The position numbers and the translations under genes are program-made. From a virus, in IMG/VR virus record IMGVR_UViG_3300030090_003965, positions 1-62,136 of that record: 62,136 nt of DNA; one strand, given 5' to 3'. The notes under the pieces are model-generated. The model saw nothing but the letters and a program-made list of their open reading frames with translations, searched no databases and was not told the DNA's origin. Positions 15,654 to 23,735 of this stretch are shown one piece after another (within the stretch, counting starts at the first letter, position 1; every line of letters starts with the position of its first letter).

Positions 15654-15934
15654 TAGTCTCGCCGAGCATCTTCTTTACCATTAGCACGGGCAAGTCTTTC
15701 TAGATCAGGGCGTATGCCTACTACGCTACACAAGGTAGCGTCTACACGGATCATATCATGATTCATGGTTTTTATGCGGTTGTCTAGGGCTTGCACAATA
15801 CCGTGAAGCCCATCTACTTGACTAACCACGCTTTCTAGAATGTACTTTATGGTCAAGAAAATAAAAAAGCCTGCAATCAACGCTATTGCAATAGGGAATC
15901 CTACATCTGCAATTAAGGCAAGCATCTCGCTCAT
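15653..15934 (-). CDS. small membrane protein with coiled coil, paralogue 2
   Basis: 93 aa. TM helix at residues 12-33 (GFPIAIALIAGFFIFLTIKY), then a heptad-type helix (DGLHGIVQALDNRIKTMNHD) and a basic tail. Its stop overlaps the start of paralogue 1 by one base. The pair looks like a tandem duplication. It is the first gene of the curli-type run downstream of portal. Possible roles: second holin or pinholin, or inner-membrane partner of the secretion module. Confidence 0.65.
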   Translation of the reverse strand: MSEMLALIADVGFPIAIALIAGFFIFLTIKYILESVVSQVDGLHGIVQALDNRIKTMNHDMIRVDATLCSVVGIRPDLERLARANGKEDARRD

Positions 15935-15942
15935 TGTTTTGC

Positions 15943-16125
15943 CTAACGTACTTTAAAGCCTACCCCTGCAAAAGCGGCACCTTTGCCTTTTGCCTGTTGA
16001 ACGCCTTTAGGCGCAGGAGTTACTTTTACATTAGACTCTTGTTGCTCTGCGTAAGGAACCGTGTATTCCCCCGCAGCGGCAAAAACAGTCATTCCAGACT
16101 CTACTTTATCTGCTTTTTTAGCCAT
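15943..16125 (-). CDS. small hypothetical protein
   Basis: 60 aa, MAKKADKVESGMTVFAAAGEY..., low complexity with Lys, Ala and Gly. It has a ribosome site AGAGG before ATG. It lies between the portal-side protein and the membrane pair. No motif recognised. Confidence 0.5.
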   Translation of the reverse strand: MAKKADKVESGMTVFAAAGEYTVPYAEQQESNVKVTPAPKGVQQAKGKGAAFAGVGFKVR

Positions 16126-16145
16126 AGCTATTTACCTCTTAAGTG

Positions 16146-16925
16146 TTAACCATACATAGCGAACCAGTCGTTAAGTGCCATTCGCCACTCATAAGGACTA
16201 TCGAAATCAAAACGACGTGGCATATTCGGTTTCATAACAGGGGGAACAGGGTCAGGAGTAGGAGCAGCGGGAGCCATAGGTTCTTGATAAACCGACTGTG
16301 GAATAGCCGACTGTGGCTGCGCTTGTGGTTGTTGCATTTCTCCATAGGTAGTAAACCCCTGTGCAGTAAGAGGTACATCTCCCATCATTGCAGACTGTAT
16401 AAAGGGGTCATTACCCCAAAAAGGGTCAGCCGCGCCCGATTGAATTCTTTCTATATTAGCGGCAATGGTTTCGGCCTGAGCGTGAGTGGGGTTTGGGTTT
16501 GCACTATATACCCGCTGATAAGCCGCTTTGCGGTCTTCATCGCCACTGCCTGCACCGCCATAACCACTAGCCCGCCAAGTAACAGTGCCTCCGGCGGGGG
16601 CACCTCCCACAGTGCCAGTGTTAACTCTTAAAGTGTTCTGTTCCATCAAGCCCTTGGGTATTTCAAACCCCATGGGTATACCACCCGTAACTCCTAAGGT
16701 TGGAGCACCATACGCCACAGTAGGCGTGGTGGCTGCATTGCCCGCAGCACTGGTCATACCGCTGGGGCCTCCGGTGGTGGCGGTTTCGGTGTAGGGGTTA
16801 GGGGGTTTAGCAGTAGCAAAACTAATAGGGTCCCAGCTGGAATAGTCCTCAGGCAACAGATCGTATTGGGTAGTAAAGTTGCCTATTCTAATATCGGGGT
16901 CGGCGGGACGCGGGGGAATAGCCAT
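16146..16925 (-). CDS. low-complexity protein downstream of portal
   Basis: 259 aa, Pro/Gly/Ala/Thr-rich, with FDFDSPYEWRMALNDWFAMYG at the C-terminus. The start overlaps the portal stop by one base, so the two are co-translated. Phages of this type often have a disordered protein after portal; it may be a virion linker or assembly factor. No domain recognised. Confidence 0.55.
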   Translation of the reverse strand: MAIPPRPADPDIRIGNFTTQYDLLPEDYSSWDPISFATAKPPNPYTETATTGGPSGMTSAAGNAATTPTVAYGAPTLGVTGGIPMGFEIPKGLMEQNTLRVNTGTVGGAPAGGTVTWRASGYGGAGSGDEDRKAAYQRVYSANPNPTHAQAETIAANIERIQSGAADPFWGNDPFIQSAMMGDVPLTAQGFTTYGEMQQPQAQPQSAIPQSVYQEPMAPAAPTPDPVPPVMKPNMPRRFDFDSPYEWRMALNDWFAMYG

Positions 16926-19393
16926 TATTCACCTCCTCCACGTTTTGGAGCATTATGTGTGCGGTCTAGGGCTATGTTAGCTCGTAACTGGGCAATATCC
17001 TCGGTAGATTCTATGCGCTCTCTACCCAGCATAAGGTCCTGTTGTTGCTTTTGTTTATCAAAGTTTAAGCGGTTGCGGTCCTCTTGGGCCTTTCGGGCGA
17101 GTTCGCCTTCGCGTATGTCAAGCTCACGGTTTTTAAGCGATACCAACGGATCATCATCGTCGGTGCCACCCTGTAACTGTTCTTCAACGTCGTTAAACTG
17201 CTTGGTAAACTGGGCAATAAGCTGTGCAACGCGGCCTTCGTATTGGGGGCGCGTTTCTTCGCTGGGTTGTATGCCCTGCTGTTGTAGCTCTTGTGCGGCT
17301 TGGGCTTCGGCCTTGAAGGAAAAGTGCTCATATATATGGCCTACCATCAAAGCGTAAACAGGCATTTGGCTACGCACGATTTTACTTTCCATAAAAGCGG
17401 TATGCGCAGCAATATGGGCATCATGGTCCTGTTCGGCAAAAACCTTTAAAGGATTACCCGAACCAGTTAGCACAAGGGGAGCTCGGCCGTTTTCTACGGC
17501 AGGGTTCTCGGGCTTGGGGTCTTGTTGGGGTTTAAGAATTTCGTCAATGTTGTCTATGCCCAGCGCGGAGTATACGCGGCGGTAGGCTTCGTACATATTG
17601 TGTATGGCAGGGTTACTGGTAGCCATGGTTAGTTGTTCTTGGGCCAGCATTACCCGTTGCGCCATGCTAAAGATGTTTGGGTCGCTTACGGGGAGTATGT
17701 CTATTTCGGGGCCAAAGTCCTCGGCAAGTAACTGGGGATTAGGCCCCTGTGGTTGCGAGGACTGTGCCGTGTAAGGGTACTGCATTTGCTGGGTGGCTAG
17801 TTCACCAAACAAAGTGCCCAGTAGTTTGAGCTCGTTTTTCAGGCTGGCATGTAACCGTTTATGCACAGCCGACATTACCTTACTGCCCCTTTCTAGTAAA
17901 GCTACGGTAGTGCCTACGGGGAGGTCGCCACGGCCTTCGGCAACGCCTATTTCTTGTGTGCCTACGAATTTTTCTGCCGCACTAACCACAAAACCCATTA
18001 AGTTAAACAGCGTAGTACTGGGTTCCTTATAAGGTAGAGGTAGTAGTGACTCTCGTAAATTGTTACTGGGCACGTCTACATCGCGCCACTCTCCGGGTTG
18101 AATGGCACTGTCATCATCGGAAATGCGCATTCCGCGTGTTTTAAAACCAGCGGGTAAGTTGCTCAGGGTACCGGCGTCTACCAACTGGCGTAAAGTACTG
18201 GTGGCCGTGCGAGACAAGTTCCCCAGCAGGTGTATTAGCCCAAAACCGTAAAAACCCATTCCGGGACTAAACTTGTAGTGAACAAAGTATTCTATTTTTG
18301 CCTTCTTAGGGTCTTGTTCCATGTAGTTGCGGCGCAAAGAGAGGACTTCGCCATTGTCTTTACACACCGTAACTATGTAAGGTAGCTTTATGCCGGTGGG
18401 GTCGCCGTTGGGGTCAGTGTCGGGGAATGTTTCTAGGTCCAAGTAGCAGTGGCATTCTAGTAAGGTGATTTCTTGGTCGTTTTCGGCATAAGTAGGACTG
18501 GTGCCTTCTATTTTGTCATAAGCCTCGGTAATCTCGGACCGTTCATCCGCGGCCATAGGCATAATGTTTACGTCGCGGTAAAATCCACTAACCTGTAGTT
18601 TACGTACTTCGTTGCTGGACATTTTAATAAAATGGGTAACGCGTTCGGAAGTTTTAATATCCGTGGCGCTGTAAGGAACCACTAAGTCCTCGGCGGGTAC
18701 AAACTTACTCACAGGACGGCCAAGTTGTTCCTCTTGGTAGACTTTTTTAAACGCACTACCGGCACAGCCCAAGTAGTAGAGCATTTGGTCGAATTCGGGT
18801 TCGTATTCGTCCATTTCGTACATGAGTTGGTAGTTCATGTAGTCTTTTACGCGGTCGGCGCGGGCTTCCATATCAGGGGTGCTTACGCCCATTACCTTGG
18901 TTTTTACCGGCCCGTTGGCCGGAATAAGCTCCTTATATGCTCCTGCCTGAAACTGCGTAACGGCTTCGTTAAGCAGGGGGTGTACCACGCCCGTTGCGCC
19001 GGTAAAGGGTTCGGTGCGCACGTCGTAACGCAGGCCAAGGAGTTCTAGGCCCTTGCTGTAGGTGTCTTCCCAGTCTTCGCGGCTGTTTTTGTCGTCTTCG
19101 TAAGCACTGGTAATCTTTATACTAATGGCACTGAGTTCGGCGGGGTCTAAAAGGTCGGCAAGGTTGCTGTCAAACGGGGCCGTGGTGGGGTCCATAGCGG
19201 GGGCACCACCAAAGTCAACGGTTGCGCCACCAGTGGGGTCATCGTCTAGGGTGACTTCTACATCCACGGGGGTGTCGGTAAACAAGGCGTTTTCTTGCTC
19301 CAGAATGTCGGCCTCCTCTAGGCTGTTAGCAGCCGCAGGGGCGCGGAGCAAGGCTTTGTCTATATTGTTTGTGCTCAGGGGATCACGGGCCAT
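16925..19393 (-). CDS. portal protein
   Basis: 822 aa. A disordered acidic N-terminus (1-75) is followed by a portal body: DLLDPAELSAISIKITSAYEDDKNSREDWEDTYSKGLELLG, FTGATGVVHPLLNEAVTQFQAGAYKELIP, and DQMLYYLGCAGSAFKKVY, the stem/wing pattern of marine podovirus-type portals. Its C-terminal 130 residues form a long coiled coil (ELDIREGELARKAQEDRNRLN). It lies 45 bases downstream of the large terminase. The dodecameric portal is the DNA entry and exit ring at one capsid vertex. Confidence 0.88.
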   Translation of the reverse strand: MARDPLSTNNIDKALLRAPAAANSLEEADILEQENALFTDTPVDVEVTLDDDPTGGATVDFGGAPAMDPTTAPFDSNLADLLDPAELSAISIKITSAYEDDKNSREDWEDTYSKGLELLGLRYDVRTEPFTGATGVVHPLLNEAVTQFQAGAYKELIPANGPVKTKVMGVSTPDMEARADRVKDYMNYQLMYEMDEYEPEFDQMLYYLGCAGSAFKKVYQEEQLGRPVSKFVPAEDLVVPYSATDIKTSERVTHFIKMSSNEVRKLQVSGFYRDVNIMPMAADERSEITEAYDKIEGTSPTYAENDQEITLLECHCYLDLETFPDTDPNGDPTGIKLPYIVTVCKDNGEVLSLRRNYMEQDPKKAKIEYFVHYKFSPGMGFYGFGLIHLLGNLSRTATSTLRQLVDAGTLSNLPAGFKTRGMRISDDDSAIQPGEWRDVDVPSNNLRESLLPLPYKEPSTTLFNLMGFVVSAAEKFVGTQEIGVAEGRGDLPVGTTVALLERGSKVMSAVHKRLHASLKNELKLLGTLFGELATQQMQYPYTAQSSQPQGPNPQLLAEDFGPEIDILPVSDPNIFSMAQRVMLAQEQLTMATSNPAIHNMYEAYRRVYSALGIDNIDEILKPQQDPKPENPAVENGRAPLVLTGSGNPLKVFAEQDHDAHIAAHTAFMESKIVRSQMPVYALMVGHIYEHFSFKAEAQAAQELQQQGIQPSEETRPQYEGRVAQLIAQFTKQFNDVEEQLQGGTDDDDPLVSLKNRELDIREGELARKAQEDRNRLNFDKQKQQQDLMLGRERIESTEDIAQLRANIALDRTHNAPKRGGGE

Positions 19394-19438
19394 GCAACAA
19401 GTACTCCCAAAGTTGACGTCAAAACTAACATAAATTTA

Positions 19439-20902
19439 CTAATAATACACGCGTTGTCGGGGTGGGGTATCGTGGGGTTCGTAGTCTTCGGGGTGGCCAA
19501 TAAAGCCGCCTTCTCTAAAACGGCGCAGGGCTTGGGCAACGGTGTCGAGGTAATCGTCGTGTTCTCCAGCCGGAAACGCCGCACACTCCTCTATGACCTC
19601 TTCGGCCCATAGGGTGTCGGGTGCGTACACCATACCGCTCTCAAACATAGGGGCAACACTGTTTACGCGGCTTATTTTGTCATTACCGCGGCTGGGCGTG
19701 TAGTTAGTAACCGGTATACCCATGCGGCGTAACTCCTGCGTAAGGGGCATACCACTGGCTTTGGCTTCTATGAGAACGGTTTCGGGTTCCCAGTAGTTGT
19801 ATTCCTCCATGGTAATGCGGCGCAGTTCGGGAAAGTCCCAGCGGCCACGGCGGGCGTCACACAGTATAAGGGCAGCAGGCTTGCCTTTTTCGGGGTAAAA
19901 AACACCCCATGTGGTTATTGCGCTGTAGTCGGCTTGTTCCTTTTTGCTAAAGGCGGTGTCGTAGCTTTGCATTACGTAATGCAGGTGGGGGAGCTCCTTA
20001 TCGGGCCACTTTTGCCACCAGTCGCGCTTGAGTATTGCGCTGGTTTCGCTGGTGGGGGACTGCTGCCACTGGGCCTCCCATTTGCTTACGCTCAAACTGG
20101 CACGTACGGCTATTAGGTCTTCCTTAGACCAGTACTCAGGCCATAGGGGGTTTTCGGTCTCGGGCATAAGGGCAGGGAATTCCACTACCTCCCATTTATC
20201 GGCCAAGGGGTCACGGGCCATCTGGCGTATTACCTTGCCGGTTAAGTCGTTTTCGGCCCAGCGGGTCATCACTACTACTATGGCTCCTCCGGGTTGCAGG
20301 CGTTGGCGCGGGCCACTGGTGTACCATTCGTAGGCGTGTTCAAGGGCAGTAGTGCTTAGGGCGTCTTGCTCGCTGTGGGGGTCATCGATAATGAGTAAGT
20401 CTGCGCCACGGCCCGTTACCGCACCACCCGTGCCAGCAGCAAAGTATTCACCGCCCTTGGTGGTTTCCCAACGGCCTGCGGCTTGGCTGTCGGCGCGGAG
20501 CTGCACCCCCTGAAACACCTGCATATACTCCTGCGAGTTCATTAAATTACGCACCTTGCGGCCAAAACGGTAAGCTAATTCAGCGGTGTGGGTGGTCTGC
20601 ATAATCTTAAGCGTAGGGCGGCGGCCCATTAACCACGCAGGCAACAGGTAACTGGCAAATTCACTCTTAGTATGGCGCGGGGCCATATTAACTATAAGGC
20701 GCTTAATGTCGCCGTTAGCAACGGCTTCGAACTTCTGGGCCATAATGCCATGGTGCCTGCCCGCAATAAACTCAGGCCACATAGCACGTACAAAATGGGA
20801 AAAATTCTCGCGGCAAGTATCGGCATGTTCCAAAGCCTGCGCACGGCTCAATAACCTAGCGTAGCTCTTAAGGGTTTCTTCTGGGGTAGACTCTAAGGAC
20901 AT
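19439..20902 (-). CDS. terminase large subunit
   Basis: 487 aa. ATPase domain: Walker A-like MAPRHTKSEFAS (residues 72-83), Walker B LLIIDDPHSEQD, and coupling motif VVVMTRWAENDLTGK. C-terminal RNase H-like nuclease: SYDTAFSKKEQADYSA (first Asp), VLIEAKASG (Glu) and EHDDYLDTVAQAL (Asp). This is the motor that cuts and packages DNA. The small subunit is not adjacent but at 24188-24730, more than 3 kb upstream. Confidence 0.95.
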   Translation of the reverse strand: MSLESTPEETLKSYARLLSRAQALEHADTCRENFSHFVRAMWPEFIAGRHHGIMAQKFEAVANGDIKRLIVNMAPRHTKSEFASYLLPAWLMGRRPTLKIMQTTHTAELAYRFGRKVRNLMNSQEYMQVFQGVQLRADSQAAGRWETTKGGEYFAAGTGGAVTGRGADLLIIDDPHSEQDALSTTALEHAYEWYTSGPRQRLQPGGAIVVVMTRWAENDLTGKVIRQMARDPLADKWEVVEFPALMPETENPLWPEYWSKEDLIAVRASLSVSKWEAQWQQSPTSETSAILKRDWWQKWPDKELPHLHYVMQSYDTAFSKKEQADYSAITTWGVFYPEKGKPAALILCDARRGRWDFPELRRITMEEYNYWEPETVLIEAKASGMPLTQELRRMGIPVTNYTPSRGNDKISRVNSVAPMFESGMVYAPDTLWAEEVIEECAAFPAGEHDDYLDTVAQALRRFREGGFIGHPEDYEPHDTPPRQRVYY

Positions 20903-21202
20903 TTAATAAACAGCAATTTTATAAATTTTTCCACCACCGCAAAAAAGGTACTCGCTCCGCACAATGTATTAACAAGCATTTCATGTGTTTACAATTAAAG
21001 TTAAATAAAAGAAACAACGGAGCAAGCACCAAGCAACAGTGTACACAAATAATAAGTCGTGGGGCAAGGAACAATAATCAAGGACTCCTGTAAGGAGCTT
21101 TATAAAAAATGCCCTAGGATTTTTAGCAAAAACAGTGTTTACATGCTGAGCATATAAACACCGTCTCCGCAAGCGGGGGTCACGGGCTTAAATGCGCACA
21201 CA
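20903..21202. other. intergenic leader of the late operon
   Basis: About 350 bases with no convincing gene before the next terminator. It is AT-rich near the terminase start (TTTATAAAATTGC). A candidate minus-strand promoter (TTGTAA, 17 bases, TAATAC) lies around 20965-20995, and there is a CTCCT-TAC-AGGAG palindrome at about 21091-21103. A 63-codon ORF at 20981-21172 has no coding look. The late transcript probably starts here. Confidence 0.4.
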
Positions 21203-21203
21203 T

Positions 21204-21240
21204 AAAAAAGCCCGCGCTAGGCTAGGTACCTAGCGCGGGC
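21204..21240 (-). terminator. strong rho-independent terminator
   Basis: A 12-bp perfect stem (GCCCGCGCTAGG with its complement, loop CTAGGTA, 21210-21240) followed on the minus strand by CTTTTTT. It closes the transcript of 21257-21883 and separates the small-gene region from the late operon. Confidence 0.9.
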
Positions 21241-21256
21241 CAGTTTGCGCTAGTTT

Positions 21257-21883
21257 TTAACTAGCTGTTGCGCTGCCCTTAACAGCAAGTTTAATTACTG
21301 GCTTTGGTGTAGCACTTGGCGTAATGCTAAATTTTTTGTTGCATGGGCTACCACCACCATTAAGCGCGGCCACTAACACGCAAGGGTTAGTAGTTACCCC
21401 AGTGCATAACCGTATTAGGCTAAAGTATGCCTGTAGGCAGTACACGGGCTGGGTTGCTGGTGTGTGTTTGTATGCCCCACCATGCCGCGCACTGCTACTA
21501 GCCAACACCATTTGCTGTTGTTTTATGTTGGCGTAGCCGTGGCCTACAATACTGTTAACGGCAGTTTGCCAGCTAGGATGTATGCCATACAACAACCAGT
21601 TTAGTTGCGTAGGCCGTACCCCGTTGGGCTTGCCCTTGTAACCGTAGGCTAGTACTTTTTGCCCCGCGCTTGGTGCGTTAGCTATTGCTGCTTTGCCAGC
21701 TGTGGTTAGCTGCCAAGTAACATTGGCTGGCCCACCAACACTGGCAACCCAAGCTGTAATGGCTTGCGCTTTTACCCATTTATGCGGTTGGTTGCCTGTA
21801 CCCAGTACTAGCTGCGGTATTGCTATAGTTGGCGCGTTTACTGTTGCGCTACCTGTAGCGGTTTTACGTTTTGCTTTTTGCAT
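21257..21883 (-). CDS. basic hypothetical protein
   Basis: 208 aa from ATG 21883, preceded by AAAGGGTAAACAA; an upstream in-frame start at 21952 has no ribosome site. The N-terminus is Lys/Arg-rich (MQKAKRKTATGSATVNAP). The body has many Trp, Gln and small residues, ending NGGGSPCNKKFSI.... It has its own promoter and a strong terminator, so it is a monocistronic unit. A segment AALNGGGSPC resembles ALLNGGYSPS in 23045-23506, perhaps a distant relation. Function unknown. Confidence 0.6.
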   Translation of the reverse strand: MQKAKRKTATGSATVNAPTIAIPQLVLGTGNQPHKWVKAQAITAWVASVGGPANVTWQLTTAGKAAIANAPSAGQKVLAYGYKGKPNGVRPTQLNWLLYGIHPSWQTAVNSIVGHGYANIKQQQMVLASSSARHGGAYKHTPATQPVYCLQAYFSLIRLCTGVTTNPCVLVAALNGGGSPCNKKFSITPSATPKPVIKLAVKGSATAS

Positions 21884-21959
21884 TTGTTTACCCTTTATAT
21901 GGTTAAGTGTTTTGGCTTTATTGCCATGTGGCCAGCCAGCATTGGCGACCACATAAGTA

Positions 21960-21987
21960 ATTATACTTACCTATACAGTATTTACAA
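21960..21987 (-). promoter_or_regulatory. sigma70-like promoter
   Basis: TTGTAA, 16-base spacer, perfect TATAAT on the minus strand, about 75 bases upstream of the start of 21257-21883. Confidence 0.6.
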
Positions 21988-22130
21988 GTACTTATACAAC
22001 TATTATGTAATGTTGTATTTACAGCTATTATTGTACGCACGGACGCGAATGGATATGAGTAGAATTGATATGATGTGATGATGCATACCACACGCACATC
22101 TCTCTCTTCTAGTTAAATCTAGGTAAATAG

Positions 22131-22153
22131 TTTAGCTTAATCCTATGATAAAT
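22131..22153. repeat. 23-bp direct repeat, left copy
   Basis: Begins TTTAGCTTAATCCTATGA and is identical over 23 bases to 22307-22329. The two copies bracket the small GC-rich gene 22157-22306. Confidence 0.85.
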
Positions 22154-22156
22154 GGC

Positions 22157-22306
22157 TCACTCTTCCTCGTCTGCGACGGTGACGGTGATGTTGCTGAAGC
22201 GCACGAAAACGCCTCCCTCACCGTCGTCGTCGAGCAATTCCTCGAAGTCTACGTCGGTTTCCAGAACCATTTCGCATAGGCGGTTGAAAAACTCGTCGCG
22301 GTTCAT
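22157..22306 (-). CDS. 49-residue acidic protein in a repeat-flanked cassette
   Basis: ATG 22306 to TGA 22157, MNRDEFFNRLCEMVLETDVD... ending in VADEEE. It is strongly acidic, with about 15 Asp/Glu. Codon use is GC-rich (GAC, GTC, ACC, TTC, CGC), unlike the AT-rich flanks and most other genes here. AGGA in the right repeat lies upstream of the ATG. Both sides carry the same 23-bp sequence, so the unit looks like an inserted or duplicated cassette. It may be a DNA-mimic-type or inhibitor protein, but that is speculation. Confidence 0.6.
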   Translation of the reverse strand: MNRDEFFNRLCEMVLETDVDFEELLDDDGEGGVFVRFSNITVTVADEEE

Positions 22307-22329
22307 TTTAGCTTAATCCTATGATAAAT
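22307..22329. repeat. 23-bp direct repeat, right copy
   Basis: Identical to 22131-22153. On the minus strand this copy provides the AGGATTAAGC leader of the 49-residue gene. Confidence 0.85.
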
Positions 22330-22404
22330 AGAATATAAACTAAACAGACCAATGCAATCTGCATTGTGATAACTGTTGGTGTTAGTTTCATATGGAATAA
22401 CCAA

Positions 22405-22821
22405 TTAGCAGTAAAAGGGGCGGGTTTCGGGGTAGTTTTTACCTTCGTGTGGCTGGACACACGTTCTTAATGAGCTATGGCCCCATGCGCCGCCGAGCAA
22501 CAGGTAGTTGTCATCTCCGTACCCATCAGGATCGACTCCGTCATGCGGACCATGCCCCATCTTGTATGGGGTGCTGCGCTTGGCTTGCTCTTGCTCTTGC
22601 TTCCAGCGAGTCCACCATTTAAGAGCATCCTCCTCCCGAGTGAACGGGCCAGCCAGACAATGTATAAATTCACCCCTGTCAAACCACCAACCTCCTTCCT
22701 CTGGTCCCCCGTAACAACGGGATACCTCATATTGATTTACAAAATACTTGCCCTTAGTCCCTTCGTCTTCTCCTTGGGGAACATTTGCATAAGGGTTTTG
22801 CGAACTACTGGAACTAGCCAT
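22405..22821 (-). CDS. hypothetical protein
   Basis: 138 aa with a Ser-rich N-terminus and several Trp, Gly, Cys and His residues (EEGGWWFDRGEFIHCLAGPF, DALKWWTRWKQEQEQ). AAAGGAGTACGTT precedes the ATG. It has its own promoter. No recognised domain; probably a host-takeover or accessory protein from its place among small early-type genes. Confidence 0.6.
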   Translation of the reverse strand: MASSSSSQNPYANVPQGEDEGTKGKYFVNQYEVSRCYGGPEEGGWWFDRGEFIHCLAGPFTREEDALKWWTRWKQEQEQAKRSTPYKMGHGPHDGVDPDGYGDDNYLLLGGAWGHSSLRTCVQPHEGKNYPETRPFYC

Positions 22822-22864
22822 AACGTACTCCTTTATGTGAATAATTATTAACTACTACCCTTAT

Positions 22865-22893
22865 AGTGTAAAGTCCTTACATAGGACTGGCAA
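22865..22893 (-). promoter_or_regulatory. promoter of the palindromic-spacer family
   Basis: TTGCCA, 17-base spacer with GTCCT/AGGAC inverted repeat, TACACT, then ATAAGGGTA. Upstream of 22405-22821. Confidence 0.65.
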
Positions 22894-22991
22894 CCCCCTA
22901 AGTAGTCAACTCCATTCATTTCTATTCATAGTTATAGGTAGTATAGACGGGCGTGTTCGTCTCAAGTCTGGGTTAATCTCTCTCAGTAAAT

Positions 22992-23024
22992 AAAAAAGAG
23001 CCAGCGGATACACGACCCGCTGGC
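22992..23024 (-). terminator. rho-independent terminator
   Basis: Stem GCCAGCGG/CCGCTGGC with a 9-base loop (23000-23024), then CTCTTTTTTA on the minus strand, just past the stop of 23045-23506. Confidence 0.85.
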
Positions 23025-23044
23025 CCAGTGGCGGCATTCAGTAA

Positions 23045-23506
23045 TTAGTTGTTTTTAGCAACCGATAACTGAACCCAAGGCCCTTGCAGCCAAGCCTTGG
23101 CACTAGGACTATACCCACCATTCAACAGTGCAATGGTGCAAATCATAGTCTGTGCGCTGTGGCCGTCCACCTTACGCATGGCAGCAAGAATGTTGCCAAG
23201 GCGACGGTCGCCCGTTTTGCCATGCCCCTGCTTTAGACCAAACAGGTGGAAGTCATGGTACATGGCCCTTACGCCTCCGGCCCTGCTGTACCCGAACGGG
23301 GTAGGCTTTTGGTCCTTAAGGCGGCAGTTTTCCAACGGCGTTACGACCACGTTGTTAAGCTGCCCGTCCGCGTGTTGAGCTATCCAGTCATGTACCTGCT
23401 TGGCCGTGACTTCTACACCCTTTACAACAGGAAACACCAGAGCTTTGCCCGTGGTCTTTTTAACCACTTTCTTAGCTGTGGATTTTTTACGTACTGCGCT
23501 TTTCAT
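23045..23506 (-). CDS. basic hypothetical protein
   Basis: 153 aa. The N-terminus is rich in Lys (RKKSTAKKVVKKTTGKA), then a folded part with VKGVEVTAKQVHDWIAQHAD and GYSRAGGVRAMYHDFHLFGLKQGHG. It has its own promoter and terminator. Basic tail suggests nucleic-acid contact. Family not recognised. Confidence 0.6.
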   Translation of the reverse strand: MKSAVRKKSTAKKVVKKTTGKALVFPVVKGVEVTAKQVHDWIAQHADGQLNNVVVTPLENCRLKDQKPTPFGYSRAGGVRAMYHDFHLFGLKQGHGKTGDRRLGNILAAMRKVDGHSAQTMICTIALLNGGYSPSAKAWLQGPWVQLSVAKNN

Positions 23507-23567
23507 ACAATACTCCTTTCTGTGAGTATGGTTACTGTGACTAGTCCAATACCAGCCACTTACCCAT

Positions 23568-23596
23568 AGTATATGCTCCTTAGCTAGGAACTACAA
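23568..23596 (-). promoter_or_regulatory. promoter of the palindromic-spacer family
   Basis: TTGTAG, 17-base spacer containing TTCCTAGCTAAGGAG, TATACT, then ATGGGTAAGT. Drives 23045-23506. The 130 bases to the left (23603-23735) hold no gene, only two copies of AAGACTTGAACC and A/G-rich sequence. Confidence 0.65.
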
Positions 23597-23735
23597 GTAC
23601 TATTTAATCATCTTCTTTTATCCTCTTTCCGGGGACTAGAAACGAAAAGACTTGAACCGAAGACAAAGGAGGATTGATGATTATTGACGAGGAAAGGAAG
23701 ACTTGAACCATGCACCGTGGTACAAGGCCAACGGC

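Noticed and set aside
20981-21172. 63-codon minus-strand ORF in the terminase leader
   Set aside because: No ribosome site, no family-like sequence, and it crosses likely promoter and palindrome sequences.
23640-23735. Possible tRNA or small RNA gene (GACTTGAACC repeats)
   Set aside because: Flanking arms do not pair as a T-stem; the two copies look like short repeats only.
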